Below are positions 22,601-33,026 of a DNA stretch of 38,609 bases, one piece after another (the first letter of the stretch is position 1; every line of letters begins with the position of its first letter). This DNA is from Psilocybe azurescens (Eukaryota > Basidiomycota > Agaricomycetes > Agaricales > Agrocybaceae). The stretch is taken from contig JAJIRX010000015.1 in NCBI GenBank assembly GCA_023853785.1, positions 1 through 38,609 of the forward strand. Reading direction: 5' to 3'. The translations under genes and the position numbers were made by a program. The notes under the pieces are model-generated. The model was not told where the DNA came from. It made no database searches and worked only from the letters and a program-made list of their open reading frames with translations.

Positions 22601-23780
22601 CAACAGCACGATCCCACCAAAAGAAAACATCCACCCTCACTTCCATTGCTTCACATACAAGCCCACAACACGAAAGAATAGACCCATATCTCTTTTCCCC
22701 CATGGCGTCGTACCCCTTCATCTTTTGATAACCGCCTACTAATTAACGTTTGCAACCCTTCTATAGATAATGAAACTAGAATAAATCAACACAACAAGCT
22801 AGTAGATAGCCTTCAACAAAGAAGAGATTCGAGGAGCAGCTGTAGGATATCACCTCAAGAAAGAGATCTTCGCCACAAAGATAGGCTTAGGAGGACACGC
22901 AGAAGTCTACGACGGCGAAATGGCCGGGCTAATGATGGCAGCCACCCAAGCTATGAACTTCATTGAAACAAACCCCGACCACCACATCCAGCACATCCAC
23001 TTCTTTGCGGATAATTCAGCGGCCGTGCAATCCATTTTTGACCCCAAGCCACGTTCAGCTCAACATTACGCCCGCGTATTTCATGAGAAAATCACACACT
23101 TCCTTGACAACACCCCGGACTCATCAGTCAACATCTCTTGGTGTCCAAGCCACTGCGACATTACCGGGAACGAGAGGGCTGACGAACTGGCCAAAGAAGC
23201 AAACAAACTAGCCAGCTCTGCCCCCTTTGGCATGACACGAGCAAACGCACTCAGAAGGGCAAAAGCGCATACCCTCAGAAAGTGGAGAAAGGAATGGTCA
23301 CATACGCCAAAAACTGGCGGCTTCGCACCAGCAAACCGCATCGAACCATCCTTCACCTTCCCAACCACGTCGTTCAAATATATAAAGAAACTAAAACTCA
23401 AGAACGAGCGGGAACTTCTTGGAAGAATAACACAATGCCGCACCAACCACGCTTACACAGGTCAATTCCGACTTCGCTTTAATCTGGGTGGAGAAATCAA
23501 ATGTCCATGCGGAGAAGCAGACATCGAAACCCGCGAACACATCCTCTGTCACTGCCCAAGATACACCCACGCCCGTAGCAGCCTCCGCAGAATCTCTCGC
23601 GACATATTCTTACCAGAGATCTTGGGAACAGAGCCCGGCATTAGAGCCCTAATCGACTTCCTATCCGCGTCAGGCGCCTTCTCTCGAACGAGCCAAAACC
23701 CACGTAAATCTGAACCTCCAACGTTTGATGACGAACCTGTACCTGACTCCGAGGACGATGAATCCGACGAGGACAATTAG
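19686..23780 (+). CDS. LINE ORF2: endonuclease / reverse transcriptase / RNase H polyprotein
   Basis: The enzyme for target-primed reverse transcription. ATG 19686 overlaps the ORF1 stop. The APE-type endonuclease shows LNAQ, LIILQEPAWG, LTGDFNLHH (about 20155-20180), ASVIDLSF and SDHFG (about 20420). The reverse transcriptase shows FDIKGYFD (about 21557), GIPQGSPVSP (21730-21759) and the catalytic YVDD (21896-21907). RNase H keeps GEMAGL, FFADN and SWCPSHCDITGNERADELA (about 23137-23193), but the first strand with its TDGS Asp is absent. A CPCG...HILCHC motif lies at about 23503-23560, then an acidic tail to TAG 23778-23780. Frame changes occur near 20566, 20858, 20950, 21755, 21970-21977, 22690 and 22820, most in C, G or A runs. 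Confidence 0.92.
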
Positions 23781-24185
23781 CGAACCACTGAACCTCCCGA
23801 TACATAGACCCACGACGACCCTCACTTCTCTTTTTCCATTCCATTCCTCCCTTACTTGTTTTCCTTTGTAATATATCATATATTCTTCTTATATCACACT
23901 TCTTCGCATATTTTCTACCCATGACACAGTTCTTCTACCATTATTTCTTTATATTCACGCACCACGTACAGGTGCCTATGACGCCCTCGGCTTGATACAA
24001 GCTATACGCTTACATTACCCCTTCACGTACCCATGGTCACTTAGATACACAAATTCGCCACACTCGTAGAACCGAGCCTTAGTAGATACTCTAACGTAGG
24101 GCGGTGCATCCTTGCACCCGTGTGTCTTAGCGCCCCGACCGCTTCCTACACGTTAATAAACTGATTCAAAAAAAAAAAAAAAAAA
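23781..24185 (+). terminator. LINE 3' UTR with poly(A) signal and A18 tail
   Basis: After the ORF2 stop, about 390 bases without coding signal lead to AATAAA at 24155-24160. The tail of 18 A follows seven bases later (24168-24185). The arrangement is that of a reverse-transcribed polyadenylated RNA. Confidence 0.88.
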
Positions 24186-24197
24186 GGAACAGTCTTC
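24184..24197. repeat. Right target-site duplication of the LINE
   Basis: Repeats the 12-14 bases found at 17617-17630; the first two A bases overlap the tail. Sequence from 24198 onward should be contiguous with 17616 and the duplication in an allele lacking the insertion. Confidence 0.92.
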
Positions 24198-25126
24198 GGA
24201 CCAAAGGCACGTGTGAATTAGCGACGCCAACCCTTCTGAACAGTGACCCGGTTGGCCAGTGCTAGTGAACAGTCAACTTTGCTTTGCCATATATTCGAGG
24301 TTTGAAGGTTTACCATGTTGCTGTATACCACTAAACCCACATGAACAGGCGGCACGCAAGTATGCTTCGCATTGTGGACACTGTCTGCATCCTGTGTATA
24401 GCGCAGAGAAGCGACTTGGACGTTCCCTACTCACTGCTCTCCGACATATATAAGATGTGATATATTATGAATGTCAGTTCCGAGCTCATGACTATGTAGT
24501 GGTAAACTTGAAAGAGGATATGGCTTGATGAGCCGGGGCTTCATCATTTCAACCTGAACCACGGGCATTTCTAGCCTTCTACGACTCAGCAGCCAGCACC
24601 CACGCGTCCTAGAACGACCTTTTCTTGTAACAAGTCTTCCTCATCCACGGCCTGCATTTGAATGTGATCGGTGTACGAGTGTCGCGTCTGCCGCCCCAGA
24701 AACCCTTCACCACCAGTGTATACGAGGTCCCCGGAAGCATTTCCCAAAAGTCATGGCGAAGCCACAGTAAAAGAAAGAACTCACGCACAACACTTCGTGA
24801 TTTTATAACTACACGGTAGGTATGCGCAATGAGATCTTCCCAAGGCCGAAGTGGAAGAGGATGACAAGTTGATTAGTTACTTCCTACTCCGAGTCGGAGC
24901 AAGGCTGTACAGTCGCCGCCAATTCCGTTGATGGGCGTACCGACGATATAAACGGACCGTCACCGCCAAATTAGGTCCCCAGAGCAGGTCTCTTCTACAC
25001 CACCATCATCCCCGACGGATAAATTCTTCGAATCAGGTATTCGAACGAACTTCAAATAAACGATCTATTATGGTTTCTGCTAGACTAACATTCGTCGTGC
25101 GTCCTCTTATGCCATTATCCTTTGGA
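24198..25126. other. Right flank of the LINE, no gene recognised
   Basis: One 64-codon frame (24259-24453) without recognisable content. The last few hundred bases are the upstream region of the secreted-protein gene that follows. Confidence 0.4.
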
Positions 25127-26732
25127 ATGCACTATGTTTCTACTCCGTCAAAACAAGACTTTGTAAATTGACAACTGGTACTGATTCCGGCTTTGTTTAC
25201 TTAGATTTCCATATTACTCCTCACGGTACAATTCGTCAATGGCCTACCGCAACAGTTCAAAAGGGCCGGAGATTTGGTTAGCTTGTGTACTCTCCTGGCC
25301 AACATATTCTAACGTTGTTCGGATTGTAGGAGATCCTAGAAAGGCGCGACCTAGTCCGCAGAGCAGCAGTTGCAAGCCCGTGCTCGAAACTGGATTTGGA
25401 TGACGCTCAATCGCGTAAGTGATAACTGATTATCCACAAGTATCATCCACGCCGTCTCGGAAATGACCAGACGAGCCAGGAGGCACTATTTCCAAATATC
25501 CATGTTATGCTCGTGTAGCAACAAACTAACCCTTTCTCGCAGTTCCCGGATGGGCGCAGCTTGAGCAATATGCGCGATCGAAATGGGGTGAAGGAGATTG
25601 GACAATCACTATCAATCCAGCTGGTGTAAGTACTTCTACTTATCCATCATCAATGCCAGTAATGACCCCTATCTGCGGGATTCTGCAGTACAAAGATAAA
25701 CCTGCTACGATGTGCGTCGCGGATCCTGTCAAAATTGAGATGACCGGTCAGTCAATCATCTCATAGAGATAAACGTGTCTTTCTTTCTCACCATATTCAT
25801 ACATAGGCGACTCGAAGTGCAACGAAACCCGGAAGGACATACCGCCCGTGAAGAAAGACTCGAACCAGATCAAAGTAAACGAGGGATACACCAACACCGG
25901 GAATTGGAACATCACCAGTGGGTTTGAGTTTTTCTTTGTCTTCGTCTCGGTTCTGAATTACCATTCTCTTTTATAGATGTGACTACCGCTGCTCATGCTG
26001 AGTTCTTCTCGGGAAATTTCCAGCTGCCGAATATCACCAAACTTCATTTGGATTCACTCACTGCTGTTGGAAAGTTCATCAATGCTCCCGATAACAGGTC
26101 AGTCTTTTAGAAATGACTGCTAGACACCACAGAATCATTTGCTTATGCCCCTTCTAGCTTTGTTACAACTATCTCAAATGTAACCTACAAGAATACCGAA
26201 CTGACTCCAGTTCCTGACAAACACTGCATTGGAACGGTGAGAAGAGAAACAACACTTCACTTAGATAATTTTTGACCATCATCTCCATGAAGGTTCTTGA
26301 ACAGGAATGTATTACTCCCGCTAAAGGACGAATCCAACTTGTTGCCACTGGGTATATCTGGTTCAACTACAAGACCAAGGCATGCAACACATTTTCTCTG
26401 CGTCTTGTTACATTCTCATTTGCGTTAACTTGTAGAGGGCACCTCTCGCTAACCCCAAAGGAGGCAAACATTCTAAATGTGGGCACCATCTATTTTATGC
26501 GGTCCATATCGTTGTTGATCTCCGGAATCGTGACAGATACGGTCAAGATCGAGGATGTCCTCAAGAACGAGACAGATCGTTCGGCCTGGATCGATTTCAA
26601 CGGCTATATGAATACGACATGGCGGTATGATTACTTTGACGAATGTAAGTTACTTGCCCGCACAACGCCAGTGCAATGAGCCGCGACTAATTCACCTCCT
26701 CAACAGGTCGGTGGAACTTCAAATTGCAGTAG
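25127..26732 (+). CDS. Secreted protein of unknown function, ten or eleven exons
   Basis: Probable exons: 25127-25162, 25205-25276, 25330-25414, 25553-25625, 25689-25746, 25807-25917, 25977-26098, 26159-26236, 26293-26379, 26436-26644 and 26707-26732. The second exon codes a hydrophobic signal core (ISILLLTVQFVNG); the first exon, MHYVSTPSKQDF, is less certain. The mature part has spaced cysteines (SPCSKL, MCVADP, SKCNET, KHCIGT, QECITP) and several N-glycosylation sequons (NVT, NIT), so it should be extracellular or wall-associated. Blocks include PGWAQLEQYARSKWGEGDW and GYIWFNYKTK. The intron after 26379 would use a GC donor and leave a one-base frame conflict near 26473; alternatively that stretch is coding, since the frame runs through it. 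I recognise no named domain. Confidence 0.72.
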
Positions 26733-26782
26733 ATTCAATCGCACAATAAACTGCTCGCAATTTCTCCATATTGCGTAATGTC

Positions 26783-27833
26783 CTATATTTGTATCTCTGG
26801 TGATGTTAGACGTATGAACTTTTTAAGTTCCTTTCCGTCAGCTTGACTGTCAAGCCGATATGACCATGGTTCATAGCCACGCCCGTGTAAATTCCTAGAT
26901 ATGAGTGTGTTTGCCTGTGGTGGATCAAAGTACTTGTCATAGTCCGGAAATGTACACCGTAGTGGGGTCAAATTTTCCAATATCCGTAAGACCAATGTTG
27001 GCCCTTGCACTTGATGCTGAGGTAGATGAGACAATTCAAAACGAGCTCGTACTAGACCTGTACCAAAGCACACTTAATAAGAGGAGAAATTTATAAAAAC
27101 AATTGCGGTACTTACCTGAATAAGGAGTTTTCCCATACCGATTCCCCACTCGAAAGTCCCTCAGTCCTGGCAAGTGGAAAACTTGAACAGAATTCCTCGT
27201 GACGAACGAGCAATCAATTTTTGCTGCGACAAGTCGAAATAAAAGGCTGATCGAAACGGAAGAGCCAGCGTTCTGTGCTACTGTCCACTGGAAGTTTCTC
27301 CAAGTCATCCATCATGTCTTCATTGACAAGACCTTCCCGTAGTAACAATGCGCCGAGCCCTTCGTGTCTTTGAGCGAATGTCGATAGGCTAGCTATATGA
27401 AGCGACCACGGAATGAACGGACGATGTTGAAAATCCTGCCCTTCGAGAAACCTTGAGACATCATTGCATAGTCGAAATCGTATCTGCCCAGCAATTTCAG
27501 GCAAGCTGGTATCTCGGTAATAATAAAATACACCTATTGTGCTCTCCGGAAGAAGAACTTTAGTCCTTTCAATCCGTTTTTTGATATTTGTGATATATAA
27601 ACGGAGGAGCGGTTGGTCTTCGTGTAAGCCTGCAATCTACAGTTTGATCGTCATATGTGTAACTGTATAGCAGTATATTGCTACTGACACGATATCTATG
27701 AAATGGAAAAGTAAGGCGGTGTAAGCTTTGGCCGACCTCGACCATCTTCTCCGGCCTCAATGTCCTGATAAGCCTGTCCCTGAACCGTTGGTGTTGACTC
27801 GGGACTATCTTCTGTCAACGACATGAGCAACAT
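26783..27833 (-). CDS. Fast-evolving basidiomycete hypothetical protein, frame broken
   Basis: Exons on the minus strand: 27833-27737, 27629-27116 and 27057-26783. The first two join in phase (intron within a Gly codon). Blocks recall an expanded Agaricomycete family of cytosolic proteins of unknown function: TIGVFYYYRD, IAGQIRFRLC, PWSLHIASLSTF, LGALLLREGLV, then in exon 3 RARFELSHLPQH, GPTLVLRILENLTPL and DYDKYFDPPQ. The frame breaks at the A-run 27241-27244 (a missing base explains it), and exon 2 cannot be joined to exon 3 without a further break at about 27120-27190, where a TGA also occurs in one reading. It is either a gene with sequence errors or a young pseudogene. Function unknown. 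Confidence 0.65.
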
Positions 27834-28505
27834 AGTAGAGATCACGAAGATTCATGCTAACGGAAAGACTTCTCCTGTCAATATGATTCACAAGAGTAAA
27901 TGAAGTGTTTGCTTGAGGCGAGAGCTTCCCTGAGAATTGTCGACAGGTTCTGTGGACAAGACTCTTGCTTTGGAAAGGCGACATTTGCCGGGAAGTAAGT
28001 AGTGTAGATGAACTGGTTTAGAGCCAGTATGTAAAAAGGATATCTTTTAGAATGTTGTATAGATGAACGTTGGAGCTGAAGATTTGACGCGTAGTGGACG
28101 CCAAAATCGCGTGTCGCCGCCGTCGTTGACACTGGTTGTTCATAGAGCAGTTCAGTTGCCCGCGTCAACCTTGGCCAAAATCTAATCTGATAAGCAGTCG
28201 ATGATCTCATTATTCCGATCTTTCAAGCTCGATTCTTCAATTCTGAAGGCAATTCTGAAGGCATTCAAGGAACAGAATAGGTTCTGGTAAACTTACAAAC
28301 TGACATCTAGAATATAAGGAATTTTAATAAAAGCATGGATCTAAAGCTGCTTAGACAGCAAATCCTATTAGTATTCCAGAAGCTTCGATCCGCATACAAC
28401 GACAAGCGCTCTGAGTGTTTGTTAGCCAACTACAACCACCATCTTATACAGTATCTCATTGGACTAACTTTTCAACCATTCTCTTGTTGAATTACGAACC
28501 TGAGA
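27834..28505. other. Intergenic upstream of CDC37, nothing recognised
   Basis: A 110-codon minus frame (27878-28210) is present without recognisable features. The region must contain the divergent promoters of the minus-strand gene on the left and CDC37 on the right. Confidence 0.4.
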
Positions 28506-30194
28506 ATGCCTTTGAACTATTCCAAGTGGGATCAGCTCGAAGTGAGTCCCCTTCATCGTCGATATGAATGATACTGAAGCTGCAAATTTCCCTTTCTCCA
28601 GCTGTCTGATGATTCAGATATCGAGGGACACCCTAATGTCGACAAAACTTCGTTAATAAAGTCAGCATATATTATTGTATTCAACACAAACCTGCTGCTA
28701 ATATGAGTTTGTAGGTGGAAGCAGCGCGATATCCACGAGAAGCGCGAAATGCGCAAGCACAAAATTCAGACCTTGAAAGCCCAGATCGCTTGCAATCAAG
28801 TTCTCCTACCACGAATCACGGAGATAGAGAAGACACTCAAAAATCCACCTTCATCTATCACTGCCCCTGCTTACTTTAGTTCGCTGGTCGAGAAGCTGCG
28901 CACCAATCCTTCTCGCGATTGTCCTCCTGGAAATGACCCCACCAAGCTCGAGCATACCTACGATGGCATGCTCTTGAGTCTTTGACGATGGTCAGCGAGA
29001 AATCAAAAGAGAAATTGAAAGAAGGGCACGTTTCAGGAGAGGATATTGCCCAGAAACTCGCAAAGGAATTAGCTGCTGAGATGGGCGTTCATGTCAAACA
29101 GCTCAGTGAAACGATAGATCGCGATCAGAAGGAACTGGAACTGGAACAGCAGGAGCAGAAGAAACATATTACCATGGATGATCTTCATGATGGATTTGAA
29201 AGCAAGGTAAGCTTGGGGTTATTTTTTTCATGCAGTATCATTGACAAATAAGTTTCTGTAGTACGTTCCTCCTATACCAGCACCAGAGCCCATAGCGCCG
29301 GTGAAAACTGAGAAGAAGAAAGAGAAGACGACGGAGAAAACCACCACGATTGAGGTCCTCAACCCCAAGGCTGGAGGATCTTCGTCAAGTGCCCCTGTCC
29401 AGGAAGAAGCTTCCGACGATGAAGATGATAATGATCTACCCGAACTGACCCCATCGCTTGAAGCTTTCTCCAAAATCGCAGTTGGTGACTACGATAAATC
29501 ATTCGAGTTCATACAGAAACACCGCGATGTCTATGTGCCAGGTGCATCAGACGCCCTCCTCGTGGCTGCATTCACTGCCCAAGGCGACGGAAAGACCAAA
29601 TACGCAAGACAGTGCGTGCACCAAAGTCTCCTCATCCAGTACTGTGAGAAACTCGGTCGTGACGGTGTCGGGTTGTTCTTCAAGAAGTGAGTCGTACACT
29701 TTCTCTCAGACTTAATCGCTCGCGACAATGTTAACATATCGAATAGGATGGTAGGCGGTGACAAACGCGCTCTCAAAGTTTTCGTGGACGATTTCGAGAA
29801 CACCTACCAGCATATCGCCAACCGAGTCAAGATCTCAAAGGAAGAACAAAATCAAGCCCGCGAACAGATCCAGCTCGTCCCAGAAAATCCCACCCAAACG
29901 ATCTCGTTCAACGTCCCAGACGGCCCTCCGCCAGAGAATCTCGTTCTCGAAGGACCAGGGACAGAGGGCATGGACATCGAAGAAGTCCGAAGAGCCCTTC
30001 AGTTCCGCTGGGATGTCTTTGAAAGTTTCTCTCCTGAGATGAAGGAAGCACTAAAATCAGGCGGATTGGAAGGCGTCAACAAGGTATTGGGAGAAATGGA
30101 AGTTCCCGAGGCAGAGGCCCTCGTGAATAGCCTGGATTTGGCTGGGATCTTGAACTTCGCTGAGGGTGGCATTCGCGATGAGACAGGAAACTAA
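28506..30194 (+). CDS. CDC37: Hsp90 co-chaperone Cdc37
   Basis: Cdc37 recruits protein kinases to Hsp90 in the cytosol and is essential in yeast. Exons: 28506-28541, 28602-28660, 28715-29216, 29262-29687 and 29747-30194. The N-terminal kinase-binding segment is clear: MPLNYSKWDQLELSDDSDIEGHPN, with the CK2-type acidic serine site in DDSDIE. A charged coiled-coil follows. After a Ser/Pro/acidic linker comes the Hsp90-binding core (SFEFIQKHRDVYVPGASDAL, GLFFKKMVGGDKRA). The C-terminal helical part ends near LNFAEGG. One missing T in the run 28981-28983 shifts the frame between MLLSL and TMVSEKSKEKLKEG, almost certainly a sequence error. Total about 490 residues. Confidence 0.96.
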
Positions 30195-30272
30195 TATGTA
30201 GCTCTTATAAGATAAGATGTATTTAAATTTCGTCGACCTTGAAGCATAACAATGTGGAAGCTAAATAAATTG

Positions 30273-30440
30273 TTTTTTTCGTGTCAATTTATATCTATTG
30301 GGGCTACGCCCTATGCAGACCTAATTAAGTGTACAATTGATAATGGCAGAGCCCTGTGTCCTTCTCCTGGCCCGAGGACCCCATGTGCGCCGCTGAGGTA
30401 CGCCTGTAGCTTACTACAGCGATCCCCTCCCCAAACGGCC
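30273..30440 (-). repeat. Dispersed structured repeat, copy 2
   Basis: Inverse-orientation relative of the repeat at 2985-3152. The 22-base core at 30386-30407 is identical. A hairpin stands at the same relative place (GGGGC-TAC-GCCC, 30300-30311), as do the AT-rich tail and the A-run (T7 on this strand, 30273-30279). The small upstream hairpin here pairs GTAG with CTAC where copy 1 pairs GTGG with CCAC. It lies in the gap between the convergent CDC37 and UBC/F-box genes, probably within the CDC37 3' UTR. Confidence 0.6.
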
Positions 30441-30491
30441 CAACACAGAGGCGTTGTTTTTGGGCGTCCTGATCTTGTCGGGTGGGCCACC

Positions 30492-32366
30492 TCAGTTGGG
30501 ATTCAGGACCCATCGCACATTGCGTTCATCACCCTCCTCAAGAAAAGCTTCGCATATATCCTCCCAGACAAGGGGTAAGTTTGGATTGATGGGAGGAAGG
30601 ACGAGGATAAGAATAACAAGAATGATGAACTCCCCCAAATCTGGCCTACGTTCTTTGAGTCTCGTTTCTGGTTTGCCAATGAAGTCCCACACTTTGTGCG
30701 TGGCATTGTGAAGGGATTGCAGGTGTGGTCCGACATAGATTTATGAGAAGATGAAATAGATGACAGTAGGATACGATCGCCCTTTCCGAAGCGTGAAGAA
30801 GCGGTTGTTTTCGGGACTCGAACGAGCAATACGTCCACGCAAGATTTGGTCTGAGAAAGTACTATATTGTTCATCATCCGATAAAGAATTTCGACTGTTT
30901 CATGAGGGTGTAGGGGAGAGTGGAGTCTCTTGTTTGACGGTCGCTCTATTTTGCGACTAGTATCATTTTCTGCTTCGCGGAGCGCTTTCTTCGATTGTAC
31001 CGAGGCGAGTCCAAATCGACTTTGGAACTCGCACGAAATGAGAGCGATCAAAAGTGAGGGGAAGGAAGAAATCAAATCGTCGCTTGTGAAAGCTGCGTCG
31101 TATATTAAAGGCGTCGAGCGCCTCCACAATCAACCAATCGAATTCGAAGGATAATGTGCGAGCACCAGCATCGAGACATACGCCGATACCGAGGATGCAT
31201 TCGTCGCGGGGTGTTCGAAGGAAGGAGCACTTGAGTTCCAACCGAAGAAGTAGGCGATACGAAGTGGCGGCGCGTCGAAAGAAGGGATAGGCATTTGAGA
31301 GTGATAATGCTTTCAAAAGGTAGTCTCGATGCAAGAGCGCATAGGGCGCCATCATTGAGGCTAGATGGCTTGCAGGACTAGGGAAGGCGTAAGAGCGATT
31401 CAAAAACACGAATAGCAGAGTTGTGTTCCACCACTGATTTAACTGCATGATATGGAAGGGCGGAGCTGCTGTAAGGACACCTATTGCAAGTTCATCTTGA
31501 AATAGACTGATAGGTGGAGGCCCGTCGTTCATTGCTCCATTCAATTCCATGCACCGCCCTGACTTCGTTGTCCAACATAAGTGGTTTGACAGAATCCGTT
31601 GCGTCCCCTTGAGAATCTCCAGGTAGTTTCTAACGTCTAAGCACCATTGGTTCGACCGGGTTTGATTCTCACAACGTTTTGAGCATCTCTTGTCAAGCTG
31701 AGAGATGTCACGACGAAGGTGGTCGAGAAGGAGGCCAATGCTTGTCGACTTCCGAGTCAGGAACATAGCATCTCTGGTCCCCTATATCGGAATAGTAGTT
31801 TCCTCCGTGAGCTTGTTCCATCCAGAAAAGTTGATAAGTTAAATAATGGGCACATATGTTGATGTATGAACGGCACCTTTGTAACGTCAAAAACTGAAGA
31901 AGAAAAAGTCCACGAAGTGTCAGGGCAGGTGAGTAACTGAAAAAGAATTGAATGTATGCTACATAAACAATTAACAAGCAACTTACCCTCCGATATAAAC
32001 ACCTTCGCGTGGGGCCAACAGCTCGAGCATATCACAGCACACTCTATTGCCGACCAAGTGGGGATGGTCAATGCCATCTACACTGGAAGAAATCTTTGGT
32101 GGTGAGGCTGGCTAGCAATGAGCCAGGTGAGCAAAACATGTTCATTGGTCCTCCAATTTGTAGGTCCGCGAGGTTTCGAGCAATATAACATCGAAATGCA
32201 GCGCCAGGCCAGTCCAGGGCCCACCGGACGGAGTCAAGGCGAGGCGTTGCTGTTTTACGTTGGCATCGTTAGTAAAGGTAGATATTTCAGGATATGGGTC
32301 ACTTTCTAGCTCAGCGAGGTCCTGATAGAGGCGAGCGAATAGACGATGGTTGGACCCGATAGACAT
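30492..32366 (-). CDS. UBC-core (E2-like) plus F-box-like fusion protein
   Basis: Starts at ATG 32366 (MSIGSNHRLFARLYQDLAEL). The first exon gives SGPW-like and LALHFDVIL blocks. A second exon, 32111-31987, reads ASPPKISSSVDGIDHPHLVGNR-VCCDMLELLAP, matching the active-site region of ubiquitin-conjugating enzymes: HPH (32058-32066) replaces HPN, and a Cys pair (32034-32039) sits at the catalytic position. Exon 3 from 31936 continues with YSPALTLRGLFL. Further on are an F-box-like segment (LASRLPFESIITL, about 31350-31300), then FLRTPRDECILGIGVCLDAG, RRFDFFLPL, LYRMMNNIVLS and DLGEFIILVILILVLPP, ending near 30492. I recognise this arrangement from Agaricomycete proteins of unknown role. Several frame breaks occur, e.g. 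the A-run complementary to 30986-30988. The region between the first two exons is unresolved. Confidence 0.75.
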
Positions 32367-33026
32367 AAATTGTCATCGACTTGGATGGTATGAATGATAA
32401 AAGCCTTGAATGTTTTTGGGAAACTGTGTAAGAGAAGAGAAATCGTGAGTCAGACTGTCAGATCCGTCCTAGTCGAGTCACACCGCCGTAGGCTATTACT
32501 ATTACATGAAGGGCGTTATTACCCACTGGAATGCGTCCGATAGCCTGAACTTGGAGGACACAAAGATTTCCGAAAGGAGTGAGCAGTGGGGTTAGCCAGT
32601 TGCATGGAATTACAATACGTCCTTGTGTTTCTTGAGATGAAAACTGCTGGCAGTAAATCCATAGAGTAGTCAAGTACTCTGGCACCGAGCATAGTCTCAA
32701 TTGGGGTCGAAAAGAAAACGCATTATAATAATATAGGCGGCAACAGCACTGATCAGGTTGAATATCCTATTTAAAAAATTATTAATAGAAATTTTTGCGA
32801 GACCACAAAAAAGTCACGAGCTGTCAGAAATTGAAGAGGGAATAAATACTAGGAACTGTACTAACTGCTGTCTTGAACTTGAGTACATTGATCACAGTTC
32901 CTCTGTTATCAAAGCAACGATTAGAACCAATATCGCAGGTAAGCGATCGAGTACCGTTGGGTGTGTGTGGCGCATGCGATCGAGCACACAGCCCTACCAG
33001 CGATCTACCGCAACGTCAATATTCGA
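32367..33026. other. Intergenic between two minus-strand genes
   Basis: Contains an 80-codon minus frame (32458-32700) that I do not recognise. An AT-rich patch near 32700-32800 probably holds the 3' end of the membrane-protein transcript. Confidence 0.4.

Larger units (their letters stand above)
17631..24185 (+). mobile_element. Non-LTR retrotransposon (LINE, APE-RT-RNase H type), about 6.55 kb
   Basis: A near-complete two-ORF LINE, bounded by a target-site duplication on both sides and ending in A18 (24168-24185). Order: 5' UTR (17631-17993), ORF1 with zinc knuckles, ORF2 with apurinic-type endonuclease, reverse transcriptase, RNase H and a terminal cysteine/histidine motif, then a 3' UTR. 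The presence of APE plus RNase H and a gag-like ORF1 fits the Tad/I/Jockey group of elements in fungi; I cannot assign the clade without a tree. The clear target duplication and intact ends suggest a fairly recent insertion. Even so, the frames are broken about ten times by single-base changes, many at homopolymers, and the first RNase H motif is missing. Confidence 0.95.

Noticed and set aside
30325..30513. Minus-strand continuation of the UBC/F-box protein past 30492
   Set aside because: The frame there reads into the dispersed repeat and no longer resembles the family, so the gene was ended near 30492.
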